Origin: Legionellales bacterium | GTDB taxonomy: Bacteria > Pseudomonadota > Gammaproteobacteria > UBA1113 | NCBI GenBank assembly: GCA_002709565.1 | Contig: PAPY01000022.1 | Coordinates: 49,946-113,945 of the forward strand | DNA length: 64,000 bases | Direction of reading: 5' to 3' | Shown here: positions 50,680 to 59,542 of the stretch, piece after piece | Position numbering within the stretch: position 1 is the stretch's first letter | Layout of the letters: each line of letters starts with the position of its first letter | Notes under the pieces: generated by a model | What the model was told of the DNA's origin: nothing | The model's input: the letters and a program-made list of their open reading frames with translations, nothing else | Database searches by the model: none | Position numbers and translations under genes: made by a program

Positions 50680-52443
50680 ATGTCTGAAGATACTACGACT
50701 GGCGCTTTGGCTTCGTCAGGTGAGCCACGAGCACCCGAAACTACTACTGATACAGGAAATGATCAAACTGCTACGCTCATACCTGAGACTCTGTCTTCAT
50801 GGCAGGTCTTCAAACATCTGTCGCGAATCTCACTGCCACGAATGTTTTCTTATACATTCAGTGCGCAAGTCTATTTATTCAACCTTATGCTGGTGGCCCT
50901 CAGTGAGGATAATGAAGAATTAGCCTCTATTGCATTAATCATAACTTGCCTTAATTCATTTTCACTGGTGGCGGACTCGCCGATTTTTGCACTCAGTGTT
51001 GAGGCGAGCAAACTTATTGGTAAACGGGAAAGCCTACGGCGTCAACCATGTAATGATGATGCCACAAGAGAAGCAATATCAGCCCAAATCAAAGCGCTTG
51101 ATGACAAAATTGCTGCGGTTTATGCGAATGGGCTTATGATGGTGAGTGCCATCGCGCCATTTCTGGCGGCATCGTATTATTTTTCGGGTGATATTTTAAC
51201 GCATGCTCTGCGCCAACGCTCTCAAGTTGCAGATGATGCCCAGCAATTTCTGCGGGCCTATGCACCGGCAAGTCCTGCTATGTTAGTACGGATCTGTAAT
51301 GAGCAGCTTCTATTTAGTTTACGTGACGAAGTTCCGACAATGATCATCGCTTTATCAAGCCTATTCGTTGGTCTTGGTATTAGCGCAACACTGGGATTTG
51401 GTTGGTTTGGTTTATCTCGTATGGGTTTTGCAGGCGTTGCGGTTGGTGGTGTGACGGAAGCCTGGCTTACTGCTATCGGACTATCATTACGCTTGGGCTT
51501 GGGTGGTAAATTTAAGGATTTTAATTTCTTTCATCTGTTGCGTCATATCGAAGGTCGGTTTGAACAGCTGGGACGTATTGTCAAACTGGGAGGCGCATAC
51601 ACTGTATCAATACTGGGTGAAACTCTACTGCCTATTGTTGCAAGTGCAGCAGCGGGTTTTGTTGGGACCGAAGCGCAAGCGGCTTGGACTTTCGCAATGC
51701 AATTATATTATTTGCTAGTGATACCCATACTTGCTTTTAGCCATCAAAACTTTCAAGAGCTGAGCCGATATATTGGTGCGGGTGATTATCTTAATGCATA
51801 TCAAATGGGTAGGCATGGAATATTGACAACGCTAACGTATATTACGCCGACAGCTATAGTGGCAGGGGCAGGGTCAATGTTATTAAGTCGAGGTGATGGT
51901 GAGGTACACAGTCTATCGCAAGTGCTGCTACCGATGATGTTTATGTGTTTGTTAGGAAACTGTATTCGCTATAACGTTTTGCAGCAGCTAAAGCCGCTTG
52001 GTAATCGCTACTGCTCCAGTCTGACATCGCTGGTTTCGTTAATATTGGGAATGGTGGCAGCTGTTTTGCTGAGTCTGTATACCAACCTTGGTGTGTATGG
52101 GGTAGGAGTCGGTTTTACCGGCGGTATTTTGTTGGCAGCTTTATTGCTATTACCGGATTGGTGGCAGCGGGTGCAACCAGCCACGATGGAAGCGGTTGTC
52201 AACTCAGCGTCGAGCTACAATACTGCCCAATCCTATTGTTGTTTTTGGGGGCAATCTGAAGATGAATCTCGTTGTTTGTTACCAACAACACAATCAAGGT
52301 CGCCAGTAGCGACAGGCCATGATAATGGGTTTTGGCAGCGAATGGGGGATTGTTCACGGTGGTTAGGGAGTCTGGTCTCTTCCCAAACTACTGCCCCAGC
52401 TGATTATGAATTGCCGGCTGCTTCGCCCGCCGCGCAAATATAG
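50680..52443 (+). CDS. MATE-family efflux transporter
   Basis: 587-aa inner-membrane protein with about 12 hydrophobic segments between residues 45 and 500, in the order and with the internal two-fold repeat of MATE exporters, which expel small organic compounds by sodium or proton antiport. A polar N-terminal tail (~45 residues, Thr-rich) and a Ser/Gln-rich C-terminal tail (~90 residues) are longer than usual. ATG 50680 has AGGA at eight bases; ATG 50671 lies on top of that site and is less likely. It is divergent from the cyclodipeptide synthase with ~290 bases between, which makes its product a candidate exporter of the cyclic dipeptide (inference). Confidence 0.8.
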   Translation: MSEDTTTGALASSGEPRAPETTTDTGNDQTATLIPETLSSWQVFKHLSRISLPRMFSYTFSAQVYLFNLMLVALSEDNEELASIALIITCLNSFSLVADSPIFALSVEASKLIGKRESLRRQPCNDDATREAISAQIKALDDKIAAVYANGLMMVSAIAPFLAASYYFSGDILTHALRQRSQVADDAQQFLRAYAPASPAMLVRICNEQLLFSLRDEVPTMIIALSSLFVGLGISATLGFGWFGLSRMGFAGVAVGGVTEAWLTAIGLSLRLGLGGKFKDFNFFHLLRHIEGRFEQLGRIVKLGGAYTVSILGETLLPIVASAAAGFVGTEAQAAWTFAMQLYYLLVIPILAFSHQNFQELSRYIGAGDYLNAYQMGRHGILTTLTYITPTAIVAGAGSMLLSRGDGEVHSLSQVLLPMMFMCLLGNCIRYNVLQQLKPLGNRYCSSLTSLVSLILGMVAAVLLSLYTNLGVYGVGVGFTGGILLAALLLLPDWWQRVQPATMEAVVNSASSYNTAQSYCCFWGQSEDESRCLLPTTQSRSPVATGHDNGFWQRMGDCSRWLGSLVSSQTTAPADYELPAASPAAQI

Positions 52444-52502
52444 GCAGTGGTTGTTAGCTATCCCTTTAAAAACAACCAGTTACATAAGTGTATTTTCCCG
52501 AT

Positions 52503-52661
52503 TGTCATTCTCACGTAACGGAATTAGGGGCTATCTCGTTACGTGGGAAGTACAAATGTCATTTTCAAGTAACGAAATATCTTGATAATCCGTTACGTGG
52601 GAGATACAATTGTCATTATCAAGTAACGAAATATCGCATTTTCTGTTACGTGGGAATGACA
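52503..52661. repeat. Array of three 54-bp palindromic repeats
   Basis: Units begin at 52503, 52557 and 52611, exactly 54 bases apart. Each starts TGTCATTNTCAMGTAACG and ends YGTTACGTGGGA-R-TACA or -ATGACA, so each unit is an 18-base-arm hairpin with an AT-rich loop. The loops differ more than the arms. The array ends 18 bases before the ATPase start. No cas genes and no spacer pattern, so it is not CRISPR. Confidence 0.8.
52582..52610 (+). promoter_or_regulatory. Predicted promoter inside the 54-bp repeat array
   Basis: TTGATA (52582-52587), 17-base spacer, TACAAT (52605-52610) in the second unit. The spacer is filled by the repeat arm CGTTACGTGGGA, so whatever binds the repeat could control the ATPase gene. 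Only this unit has well-formed hexamers. Confidence 0.5.
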
Positions 52662-52679
52662 ATTGACAAAGAGTTGAGC

Positions 52680-54119
52680 ATGGCTGATACCGTATTTACC
52701 GGGCGTATCGAGGAGATTAAAGAACTCAATGCCCTTCTGAAGAAAAAATCTGCCAGTATCGTCGCTGTGAAGGGGCGTCGTCGGGTTGGCAAGAGCCGCC
52801 TGATTGAGCATTTCGCAAAAGATAAACCATTTCTTAAATTTACGGGTCTTGCCCCTGTTGATGGGATGACCGCGCAGGACCAGCGTGATGAGTTTGCGCG
52901 CCAGTTGCATCAACAAACTGATCTGCCTCAGATCAGTACGGATAATTGGAGTGATTTATTTGCATTACTAGCGCATGAGGCTAGATCCGGACGTATTATT
53001 ATTTTGTTTGATGAGATTTCTTGGATGGCGATGGGTGATCCGAGCTTTTTGCCAAAATTAAAGAATGCCTGGGATAATAATTTTAAACAAAACAATAAGC
53101 TTATCTTAGTATTATGTAGTTCGGTATCGATGTGGTTTGAGGATAACATTCTCAGCAGTACGGCTTTTTTTGGCCGAATATCCTGGGAGTTGCAGGTTGA
53201 CCCACTACCACTCGTTGATTGTAATGCGTTACTTGAAGCGCAAGGGTTCAAGTCGTCTGCACTAGAGAAGTTTAAGGTTCTCAGCGTCACAGGGGGTATT
53301 CCATGGTATATCGAACAAATGCAGGGACAATTCTCAGCAGATGAAAATATCCGTCGTCAATGTTTCAGCCCTGGCGGGGTTATGGTTGATGACTTTAATA
53401 AAATATTTCACGATATGTTTGAACGTCATGACTACATCTACAAAAAAATTATTCTGGCCCTTGCTGAGGGCGCTATTGATTATGATGAAATTGCTAAACG
53501 TACGGAATATTCTAAGAGTGGGCAATTATCAAAGTATATCTTAAATCTTGAAAAGGCAGGCTTTATCACGAAAGACACAACGTGGTCGCTGAAAACCGGC
53601 AAAGAACTGAGTCTGTGTGTGTATCGTCTGAGTGATAATTATATGCGGTTTTATCTACACTATATTGTACCGCGAGTAGAACACATTAAATCGAAACGAC
53701 TGCGAGAATTAACACTATCTTCACTGCCTGGTTGGGATAGTATCATGGGTTTGCAGTTTGAAAACTTAGTGATAAGTAATCGTCATGAACTTTATAAATT
53801 AGTAAATATTGCGCCTGAGACCATTATTTATGACAATCCATTTTTCCAGCGTCAAACTACTCGACAGAAAGGCTGCCAGATTGATTATTTAATACAGACG
53901 AAATTTAATACCCTGTATCTGTTTGAAATTAAATTCTCTAAGAACCCAGTGAAATTTAGTGTTGTTGAAGAGATGCAGGAAAAGATTGCTAGAATCAGCC
54001 TGCCGCGCAATATGGCTGTTTTGCCGGTATTGGTGCATGTCAATGGTGTGAGTGATAAGGTCGAAACAGCGGATTACTTTCATCAAATCATCGCTTTTGG
54101 GGATTTGCTCGATGGCTAG
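52680..54119 (+). CDS. AAA ATPase with winged helix and nuclease-like C-terminus (COG1672/DUF234 type)
   Basis: 479-aa protein. ATG 52680 (ADTVFTGRIEEIKEL) matches the family start; the frame is open upstream to 52488 but that part only translates the palindromic repeats. Walker A KGRRRVGKSRL (Lys38), Walker B IIILFDEISWM (near 110), VLCSSVSMWF as sensor. A winged helix lies at about 260-320 (DYDEIAKRTEYSKSGQLSKY). The C-terminus has QIDYLI ... LFEIKFS (near 401 and 418), a D...ExK pattern like PD-(D/E)xK nucleases. The same triple layout is seen in the broken ATPase at 5828. Role unknown; the palindromes in front suggest self-regulation or a mobile unit. Confidence 0.82.
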   Translation: MADTVFTGRIEEIKELNALLKKKSASIVAVKGRRRVGKSRLIEHFAKDKPFLKFTGLAPVDGMTAQDQRDEFARQLHQQTDLPQISTDNWSDLFALLAHEARSGRIIILFDEISWMAMGDPSFLPKLKNAWDNNFKQNNKLILVLCSSVSMWFEDNILSSTAFFGRISWELQVDPLPLVDCNALLEAQGFKSSALEKFKVLSVTGGIPWYIEQMQGQFSADENIRRQCFSPGGVMVDDFNKIFHDMFERHDYIYKKIILALAEGAIDYDEIAKRTEYSKSGQLSKYILNLEKAGFITKDTTWSLKTGKELSLCVYRLSDNYMRFYLHYIVPRVEHIKSKRLRELTLSSLPGWDSIMGLQFENLVISNRHELYKLVNIAPETIIYDNPFFQRQTTRQKGCQIDYLIQTKFNTLYLFEIKFSKNPVKFSVVEEMQEKIARISLPRNMAVLPVLVHVNGVSDKVETADYFHQIIAFGDLLDG

Positions 54120-54142
54120 AGCCCCTAATCCTCGTTCGGTGA

Positions 54143-54171
54143 TTGTCACAATGCTTCATATAGGTTAAAAT
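54143..54171 (+). promoter_or_regulatory. Predicted sigma-70 promoter of the amino-acid permease
   Basis: TTGTCA (54143-54148), 17-base spacer, TAAAAT (54166-54171); the gene starts at 54206. Confidence 0.6.
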
Positions 54172-54205
54172 GCGACCAATGTGTTCCTAACCCGGTGATT
54201 TTTCG

Positions 54206-55618
54206 ATGGATAATAGAGTAAAAGTGGGCTTGTTTGCCCTTGTGATGCTGATTACCGGTGCTGTGGATGGCATTAGTAATCTTCCTTCCATTGCCCTGTT
54301 TGGGCAGCAATTAGTGTTTTTCTTCATTACCGCGAGCATTTTATTCCTGTTACCAGCCGGCCTCGTGTCAGCAGAATTATGTACCCAATTTGATAAAGAC
54401 AGTGGAATTTACGTTTGGGCGAAGCAAGCCTTTGGCAGCCACTATGGGGTAGTCACGATTTGGCTGCAATGGATTAATACAATGGTGTGGTTTCCGACAT
54501 GTTTGACAACCTTGGTGGGTACGGCAGCCTATTTGATTGATCCTGCGTTAGCGCATAACCCAACCTATTTGGTCTTGACGAGTTTAACCGCCTTTTGGGT
54601 GATGACGTTATTAAACCTCAAAGGCTTTAAACAATCCGCCCGTATTGCTTCCTGGGCGACGACGCTGGGCATGGTTGTACCAATGTTATTGATTATTGGT
54701 TTGAGTGCGTTGTGGATTGTGATGGGTAAACCCTTAGCCTTGCATTTGGATAAGAGTGCTGTGGTACCCCATTTGGGGGAGAGCAAAACCTGGACGTCAT
54801 TAACCGCGGTCATTACGGCGTTCTTAGGCATGGAGTTAGCAGCTATACACGTGCGTAAAGTCAAAGATGCGCGGCGCATTTTCCCCAAAGCCTTAGTACT
54901 CTCGGTCATGGTAATTGTGTTTACCATGGGGCTTGGGTCATTAGGTATTGCGTTGATTATTCCCCATCAATCCATCGTCTTTGTTACCGGAACTGTGCAG
55001 GCATTTAATACCTTGTTTACTGGCTTTCATGTTGCTTGGCTCGAGAAAGTACTAGGCGTCATGTTGGTGTTTGGTAGCCTGGGTACGATGGTCAGTTGGT
55101 TGATTTCACCGGCGAACAGTTTAGCCCGTGCGGCAGAAGATGGCTATTTGCCGAAATTCCTTGTCGAAAAAAATACTGCAAACAATCCCAGTCGGATTTT
55201 GATTTTGCAAGCAGTGGTCGTGTCGGTAGTATTGATGGTATTTTTCTTATTATCCAGTGTGAATGGCTCCTATTGGTTGTTGTTGGATTTGAGCACGGAA
55301 CTGTATGTGATGATGTACTTATTGATGTTTATTGCGGCCATCAAGCATTTTATCAAGGCGCCAGTAATCAATTTAATCCCCGGTAATCGACAAGGGGCGT
55401 TGACCTTATGTGCATTAGGCTTGCTAGCCTGTTGTATTACTTTAGTCGTTGGCTTCTTTCCCCCGAATAATATTAATGTCGGTGGGCATTGGCATTATGG
55501 GGAGTTATTTGCGGGTGGTTTAGTATTGATGCTAAGCCCCGTGGTGTTACTGTATTGGTATAAGCAACGGTTTGGGGCTGCTCGTGAGGTTGCGACTATC
55601 GAAACAGTCTTGAGTTAG
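54206..55618 (+). CDS. APC-family amino-acid permease/antiporter
   Basis: 470-aa inner-membrane protein with 12 hydrophobic segments. The first segment has the glycine-rich APC start (ITGAVDGISNLPSIALFG) and LLPAGLVSAELCTQF follows, as in GadC-like glutamate/GABA antiporters. Substrate unknown, but amino acids are the main food of Legionella-like bacteria. Its 3' end overlaps the convergent 372-aa gene by four bases. Confidence 0.85.
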   Translation: MDNRVKVGLFALVMLITGAVDGISNLPSIALFGQQLVFFFITASILFLLPAGLVSAELCTQFDKDSGIYVWAKQAFGSHYGVVTIWLQWINTMVWFPTCLTTLVGTAAYLIDPALAHNPTYLVLTSLTAFWVMTLLNLKGFKQSARIASWATTLGMVVPMLLIIGLSALWIVMGKPLALHLDKSAVVPHLGESKTWTSLTAVITAFLGMELAAIHVRKVKDARRIFPKALVLSVMVIVFTMGLGSLGIALIIPHQSIVFVTGTVQAFNTLFTGFHVAWLEKVLGVMLVFGSLGTMVSWLISPANSLARAAEDGYLPKFLVEKNTANNPSRILILQAVVVSVVLMVFFLLSSVNGSYWLLLDLSTELYVMMYLLMFIAAIKHFIKAPVINLIPGNRQGALTLCALGLLACCITLVVGFFPPNNINVGGHWHYGELFAGGLVLMLSPVVLLYWYKQRFGAAREVATIETVLS

Positions 55619-56733
55619 CGGTGAGGCCCGCGAAGCCCTGGTTTGACTTCTAGCCCTCTTTTTTCGAAATCTAAGGCATTTTTTATTTCAAGGTTGGTGG
55701 CACTGTCTTTCGTGAGCTCCCGGTAAGCTAGCCACAAGGGTTGGCGGTCTTTGAAGTGTCCGGGGTTTTTTTCAATGGCGTTCATGAAATTATTCCGGAA
55801 CTGTTCTAGTTGTCCATTATTGTGTAATTCCTCGAGAAACTTAATATAAAACTCTTTGCTCTTAGGGCTTAAATCGCCACTCGCAGATTTATCGTAAAAT
55901 ACTGGCACTCTTCCTGCCGCAACTAATTGTTGTCCCATGGCGAACATTTTGGCATCACTCATGTTGCGGCCTTTGACAGCGACAATGCTGCCGAGATTGA
56001 GGTTGCCTATGAGATCACAAGCAGCTTGCATCAGCGTGTTGTCTTTGGCGGACTTAATAGATGAGCCTCCAATAGGAAGGCGTAAAACACCATCGTCAGC
56101 GTAAACATTTAATCTGCCTTGTACCTCACCACGACTATCTTTCACTTCGACAACAGGCTGGTCATTGCCTTCATAGCCTTTGGCGACATAGCGGAGTCGC
56201 GGATCTGTGCTTGTTCGGTCTTTAATGGCAGCAATCATGTCATCAGCTGACGGTTTCGGTGCGCCTTCAATAGCAGCAATTTCGATATAGCGCTGCTTCC
56301 TGGCGATTGCTATAGCAGCGGCTTGGGCTGCAGAGTTATCGAGTAAGTGGGTATTTTCATCATCGCAAAGTACGAAATAAGGTTTGCGAGATTTTTTGTC
56401 ATAAACTTTAACTTCTAGAAGCGCATCAGCAGCAAACATGTCGGAGTTCGATAAATGGTAGCCGACGTAGTGAAATGTATCGTCACCCTCTTTGTGGACC
56501 ATGAGTTCTTCTGGTTTGCTGATATGGCCTACACACGGGTCAAAGATATAGTAGTCTTCGCCAGAGACTGTAGCCGTATGAACGCCTCGAGTGCAAGCAT
56601 CGATAGAGTTAAATGGAATGTTCGCTAGCGTGTGCTTTGACTCAGTTGTAGGGTCTAGGTTTTGCTCCTTCATCATGACATAGGTTTTGCCTTTATAGGT
56701 GACGGTAACAACTGGTATATAATAATCAGTCAT
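55615..56733 (-). CDS. Hypothetical protein, 372 aa
   Basis: Soluble protein without signal peptide. ATG 56733 (MTDYYIPVVTV) has AAGAG nine bases upstream; the frame is open for eight more codons to a TTG. The first ~130 residues are beta-rich (VTYKGKTYVMMKEQNLD, DYYIFDPCVGHI). The middle has Ala-rich helices. Around 235-280 is a segment LMQAACDLIGNL ... VAVKGRNMSDAKMFAMGQQL that vaguely recalls the LPD7-type polyvalent domains of secreted or mobile-element proteins, which I would not claim. Convergent with the permease. No function assigned. Confidence 0.55.
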   Translation of the reverse strand: MTDYYIPVVTVTYKGKTYVMMKEQNLDPTTESKHTLANIPFNSIDACTRGVHTATVSGEDYYIFDPCVGHISKPEELMVHKEGDDTFHYVGYHLSNSDMFAADALLEVKVYDKKSRKPYFVLCDDENTHLLDNSAAQAAAIAIARKQRYIEIAAIEGAPKPSADDMIAAIKDRTSTDPRLRYVAKGYEGNDQPVVEVKDSRGEVQGRLNVYADDGVLRLPIGGSSIKSAKDNTLMQAACDLIGNLNLGSIVAVKGRNMSDAKMFAMGQQLVAAGRVPVFYDKSASGDLSPKSKEFYIKFLEELHNNGQLEQFRNNFMNAIEKNPGHFKDRQPLWLAYRELTKDSATNLEIKNALDFEKRGLEVKPGLRGPHR

Positions 56734-56804
56734 GAAAATAATCTCTTTTTTAAGCAATGTTGGCGATTCTAAAACTCAAGCCTTAACGTAGCCTTAAAGC
56801 CAGT

Positions 56805-57242
56805 TTATTGGGTCACCCAGCCATTTGTCACTGCGGGGCCGGAGTACTGCCAGGTTACCATGCTACCACTGACAGTGGGAGTCGCAATTAGGTAATCCCC
56901 CAATAAGGTGAAGCCGTTTTGATTGTTAGGGAAGACGAATATACGGCCGTTGCCTAAGGTAAATAGGTAGCGAACCAGTCCGGTTGATGAGCTATTAATG
57001 ATGTTGGCCGGGATGCCATTTTGGCCGCCAAAGCACTGATTCAGGCCACCAGTACGGTTATAGCAGATGCCTACAGCGGTTTGGTAAGATGATGTTGTTT
57101 GTACTAGCTCGCTATAGCGAGCTTTGCGGGTATATTCTTGGAAGGTGGGGATAGCAATACTCGCCAAAATGCCGACAATGGCAATGGCGGTAAGTAATTC
57201 TACCAGTGTGAATCCCTTAGCTCTGTTAAATCTCTTCATCAT
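56805..57242 (-). CDS. Type IV pilin-like protein
   Basis: 145-aa prepilin. The type III signal is textbook: a short basic leader, cut at GFTLVELLTAIAIVGILASIAIP, i.e. between Gly and Phe, with Glu at mature position 5 and the long hydrophobic helix. Two cysteines (GICYNR and NQCFGG) may form the usual pilin disulfide. GGGGA lies nine bases before ATG 57242. No pilin-assembly genes are nearby. It may be the major pilin, a minor pilin or a pseudopilin. Confidence 0.85.
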   Translation of the reverse strand: MMKRFNRAKGFTLVELLTAIAIVGILASIAIPTFQEYTRKARYSELVQTTSSYQTAVGICYNRTGGLNQCFGGQNGIPANIINSSSTGLVRYLFTLGNGRIFVFPNNQNGFTLLGDYLIATPTVSGSMVTWQYSGPAVTNGWVTQ

Positions 57243-57504
57243 CAATTACTGTCCCCAAATAGCAAAAAACCTCAGAACGCCCAATATTTTCAGTATAGCA
57301 CTGTCGGTCTCGCTAGGTATATGCTGAGAGCCTTTTTCAGTGCCTAATACTAGGTCCAGAGGACTCCTAACTCTCAGTAATTTAGGGCAATTTGTCAAAT
57401 ATTCGTCAGTCCGGAAGCAATGGTAATTGGCGCAAAGCCTTGCAATCACTGGCGGTCTGAACGAGAATCATCCTTCCTTTAACGCCATCATTATTGAGGT
57501 GATT

Positions 57505-58851
57505 ATGACATATAACGATTTCGATCCCCAGCAAACCCAGCAAGAACTCACCACGGTCGTTGAGACGATTTTGGCAGAAGCTAAGTCTAAAGGCGCTGAC
57601 AATGCGGAAGTAGTGACCAGCATCGATGCGGGTTATTCTGTCAATGTGCGTTTAGGGGAAGTGGATACGGTAGAATATCATCGGGACAAAGGGGTTGGGA
57701 TCACAGTGTACTATGGCCAACGCAAAGGTTCGGCGTCGACCGTTGATACCACGCCTCAAGCCTTGGCCCAAGCGGTAGAAAAAGCCTGTTATATCGCCAA
57801 GCACACTGCCGAAGATCCCTTTGCGGGACTGGCGGACAAATCGCAAATGGCGTTTGATTACCCGGAATTATCCCTCTACCATCCTTGGTCCTTGTCGACG
57901 GAAGATGCAATTGAATTTGCCAAACAGTGTGAAGCCCTGGGGCTTGCCCAGGATGAACGGGTAACCAACTCCGATGGTGTGGATGTCTCCACCAATCAAG
58001 GGGTGCATGTCTACGGTAATAGTCACGGCTTTATTGGGGTAGAGCCCATCACCCGTCACAGTTTCAGTTGTTGTCTGGTAGCCAAAGACGGCGACAATAT
58101 GCAACGGGATTATGATTATACCGTGGCGCGTGACCCGGATGAATTATTGAGTCTTGAACAGGTTGCCAAGACAGCCGCTGACAAGGCTGTCAACAAACTC
58201 AATGGCCGACAAGTGAAGACCGGTGAGTTTCCCGTTATCTTTCATCACCGTATTGCCAGTGGTTTGTTGCGGCATTTTTTCGCGGCTATCAAGGGCAGCA
58301 GTTTGTACCGCGAAGCGTCGTTTTTGTTAGGGCAATTGGGTAAACCGGTATTCCCCGATCATATTCAAATCGATGAGCGGCCCCATTTGTTAAAAGGCCT
58401 GGGCAGTTCGCCTTATGATTCCGATGGTGTTATGACGCGGGCAAAACATTTTATCAAAGACGGTATGTTAGCGAGTTATCTGTTAGGGACCTATGGAGCT
58501 CGCAAGTTGGGTATGGCGTCTACCGGCAATGCTGGTGGCGCCTACAATGTGTTTATCAACACCAGTGATAAGGATTTATCCGCATTGATTAAAGACATGG
58601 GCACAGGATTTCTGGTCACCGATGTAATGGGCCAGGGGATCAATATTGTCACTGGGGACTACTCCCGGGGTGCCAATGGCTTTTGGGTTGAGAATGGCGA
58701 AATTCAATTCCCAGTCGAAGAAGTCACGATTGCCGGTAACCTCAAGGATATGTACCGCAATATTGTCACCGTCGCCAATGACATTGATAAACGCAGTACG
58801 ATTGTTACCGGGTCAATTTTGATTGATTCAATGATGTTGGCGGGGGAATAG
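57505..58851 (+). CDS. pmbA: Metalloprotease-associated subunit PmbA (TldE)
   Basis: 448-aa partner of TldD in the TldD/E protease; length as in E. coli (450). The start ATG 57505 has a strong GAGG site five bases upstream; an upstream extension of the frame is not supported. Characteristic segments are YHRDKGVGITVYYGQRKGSAS, SFSCCLVAKDGDNMQRDYDY and the late TDVMGQGINIVTGDYSRGA. Like all PmbA proteins it lacks the zinc HExxxH. It stands alone rather than beside tldD. Confidence 0.95.
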   Translation: MTYNDFDPQQTQQELTTVVETILAEAKSKGADNAEVVTSIDAGYSVNVRLGEVDTVEYHRDKGVGITVYYGQRKGSASTVDTTPQALAQAVEKACYIAKHTAEDPFAGLADKSQMAFDYPELSLYHPWSLSTEDAIEFAKQCEALGLAQDERVTNSDGVDVSTNQGVHVYGNSHGFIGVEPITRHSFSCCLVAKDGDNMQRDYDYTVARDPDELLSLEQVAKTAADKAVNKLNGRQVKTGEFPVIFHHRIASGLLRHFFAAIKGSSLYREASFLLGQLGKPVFPDHIQIDERPHLLKGLGSSPYDSDGVMTRAKHFIKDGMLASYLLGTYGARKLGMASTGNAGGAYNVFINTSDKDLSALIKDMGTGFLVTDVMGQGINIVTGDYSRGANGFWVENGEIQFPVEEVTIAGNLKDMYRNIVTVANDIDKRSTIVTGSILIDSMMLAGE

Positions 58852-58888
58852 CCAGCAGTTTAAGAACGGCTGGCGTGAATGATAAAGT

Positions 58889-59317
58889 CTAACGCCGGGG
58901 GCGGAAATTATAACGTTGTCCGGTTTCGCTATTTTCTTTGTTTTCATTGCTTACATCTGTTTTTTGGCGCTTTGCATCACCGCCTTGCGTATTACAACCA
59001 CGCTTGCCAAGTAGGCTTAAGCTCGATAGCCGCTCTTGTGCCTGTAATTTCTTTGCTAGCTTCGCATCTTCCTCAAGTTGTTGTTCGGAATGAGCATTGG
59101 TAGCGGTAAAAGTAAGACTGCGTTTAGCTGAGACTTGTGTTTTTTCTCTGATATCCGGTACTTCAAGGATTTCTACAAGCTGTCCAAACAAGGGTGGAAT
59201 AGTCGGCTTGTAGGGTGAAGGTGGGCAATAGGTGTGCGGTTTATATTCAGATTTATGAGATTGATCTTTAAAATCGCTGTCTAATATTACTGGAAATTTT
59301 CGAAGGTTAAGAAACAT
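58889..59317 (-). CDS. Small eukaryote-like protein of unknown function (effector candidate)
   Basis: 142-aa protein, GAGG six bases before ATG 59317. The N-terminal half is Pro-rich (CPPSPYKPTIPPLFG). Residues 78-97 form a charged helix LEEDAKLAKKLQAQERL, like the 'LAxxLQxxE' helices often seen in eukaryotic ubiquitin-pathway proteins. Residues 105-119 (KR-N9-KRQK) look like a bipartite nuclear-localisation signal, and 127-129 is KEN, the APC/C degron. The C-terminus is basic (NFRPRR). Such short motifs arise by chance, so a host-nuclear role is only a hypothesis. Convergent with pmbA. Confidence 0.5.
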   Translation of the reverse strand: MFLNLRKFPVILDSDFKDQSHKSEYKPHTYCPPSPYKPTIPPLFGQLVEILEVPDIREKTQVSAKRSLTFTATNAHSEQQLEEDAKLAKKLQAQERLSSLSLLGKRGCNTQGGDAKRQKTDVSNENKENSETGQRYNFRPRR

Positions 59318-59542
59318 TCGTGGCCTCGCATTGTCAGTTAGTTGTTATTATGTCCTGTGCTGTATCAGTAAAAGCACAATCTTGGACCAGAATTGTAAGA
59401 AATTTGAAACTAAATGCAACAAATTAATTTTTCTGATTAAATTCATAGAGTTAAACATGGTTTATATTCAGCCAGATTGTAAAAAACATTTAATTTTTAA
59501 ATACAATAATATATTATGTGTATTTGCTTAAGGATACTGTGA
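59318..59542. other. AT-rich intergenic region before vgrG
   Basis: About 225 bases between two divergent genes, clearly richer in A and T than the surroundings, especially 59400-59530. No convincing ORF. A ribosome-binding site AAGGAT lies just before the vgrG ATG. AT-rich leaders of this kind are typical of horizontally acquired or silenced genes. Confidence 0.5.

Noticed and set aside
52448..52480. Terminator behind the MATE gene (GGTTGTT...AACAACC)
   Set aside because: Loop of about 15 bases and no T run on either strand, so not a convincing intrinsic terminator.
52503..52661. Possible CRISPR array
   Set aside because: The units are contiguous hairpins whose loops are too short and too alike to be spacers; no cas genes are present.
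52488..52679. N-terminal extension of the ATPase with a repeated peptide pattern
   Set aside because: It translates only the palindromic repeats; the family start and length fit ATG 52680.
57427..57504. Longer N-terminus for PmbA
   Set aside because: The strong GAGG site before ATG 57505 and the E. coli length support the shorter protein.
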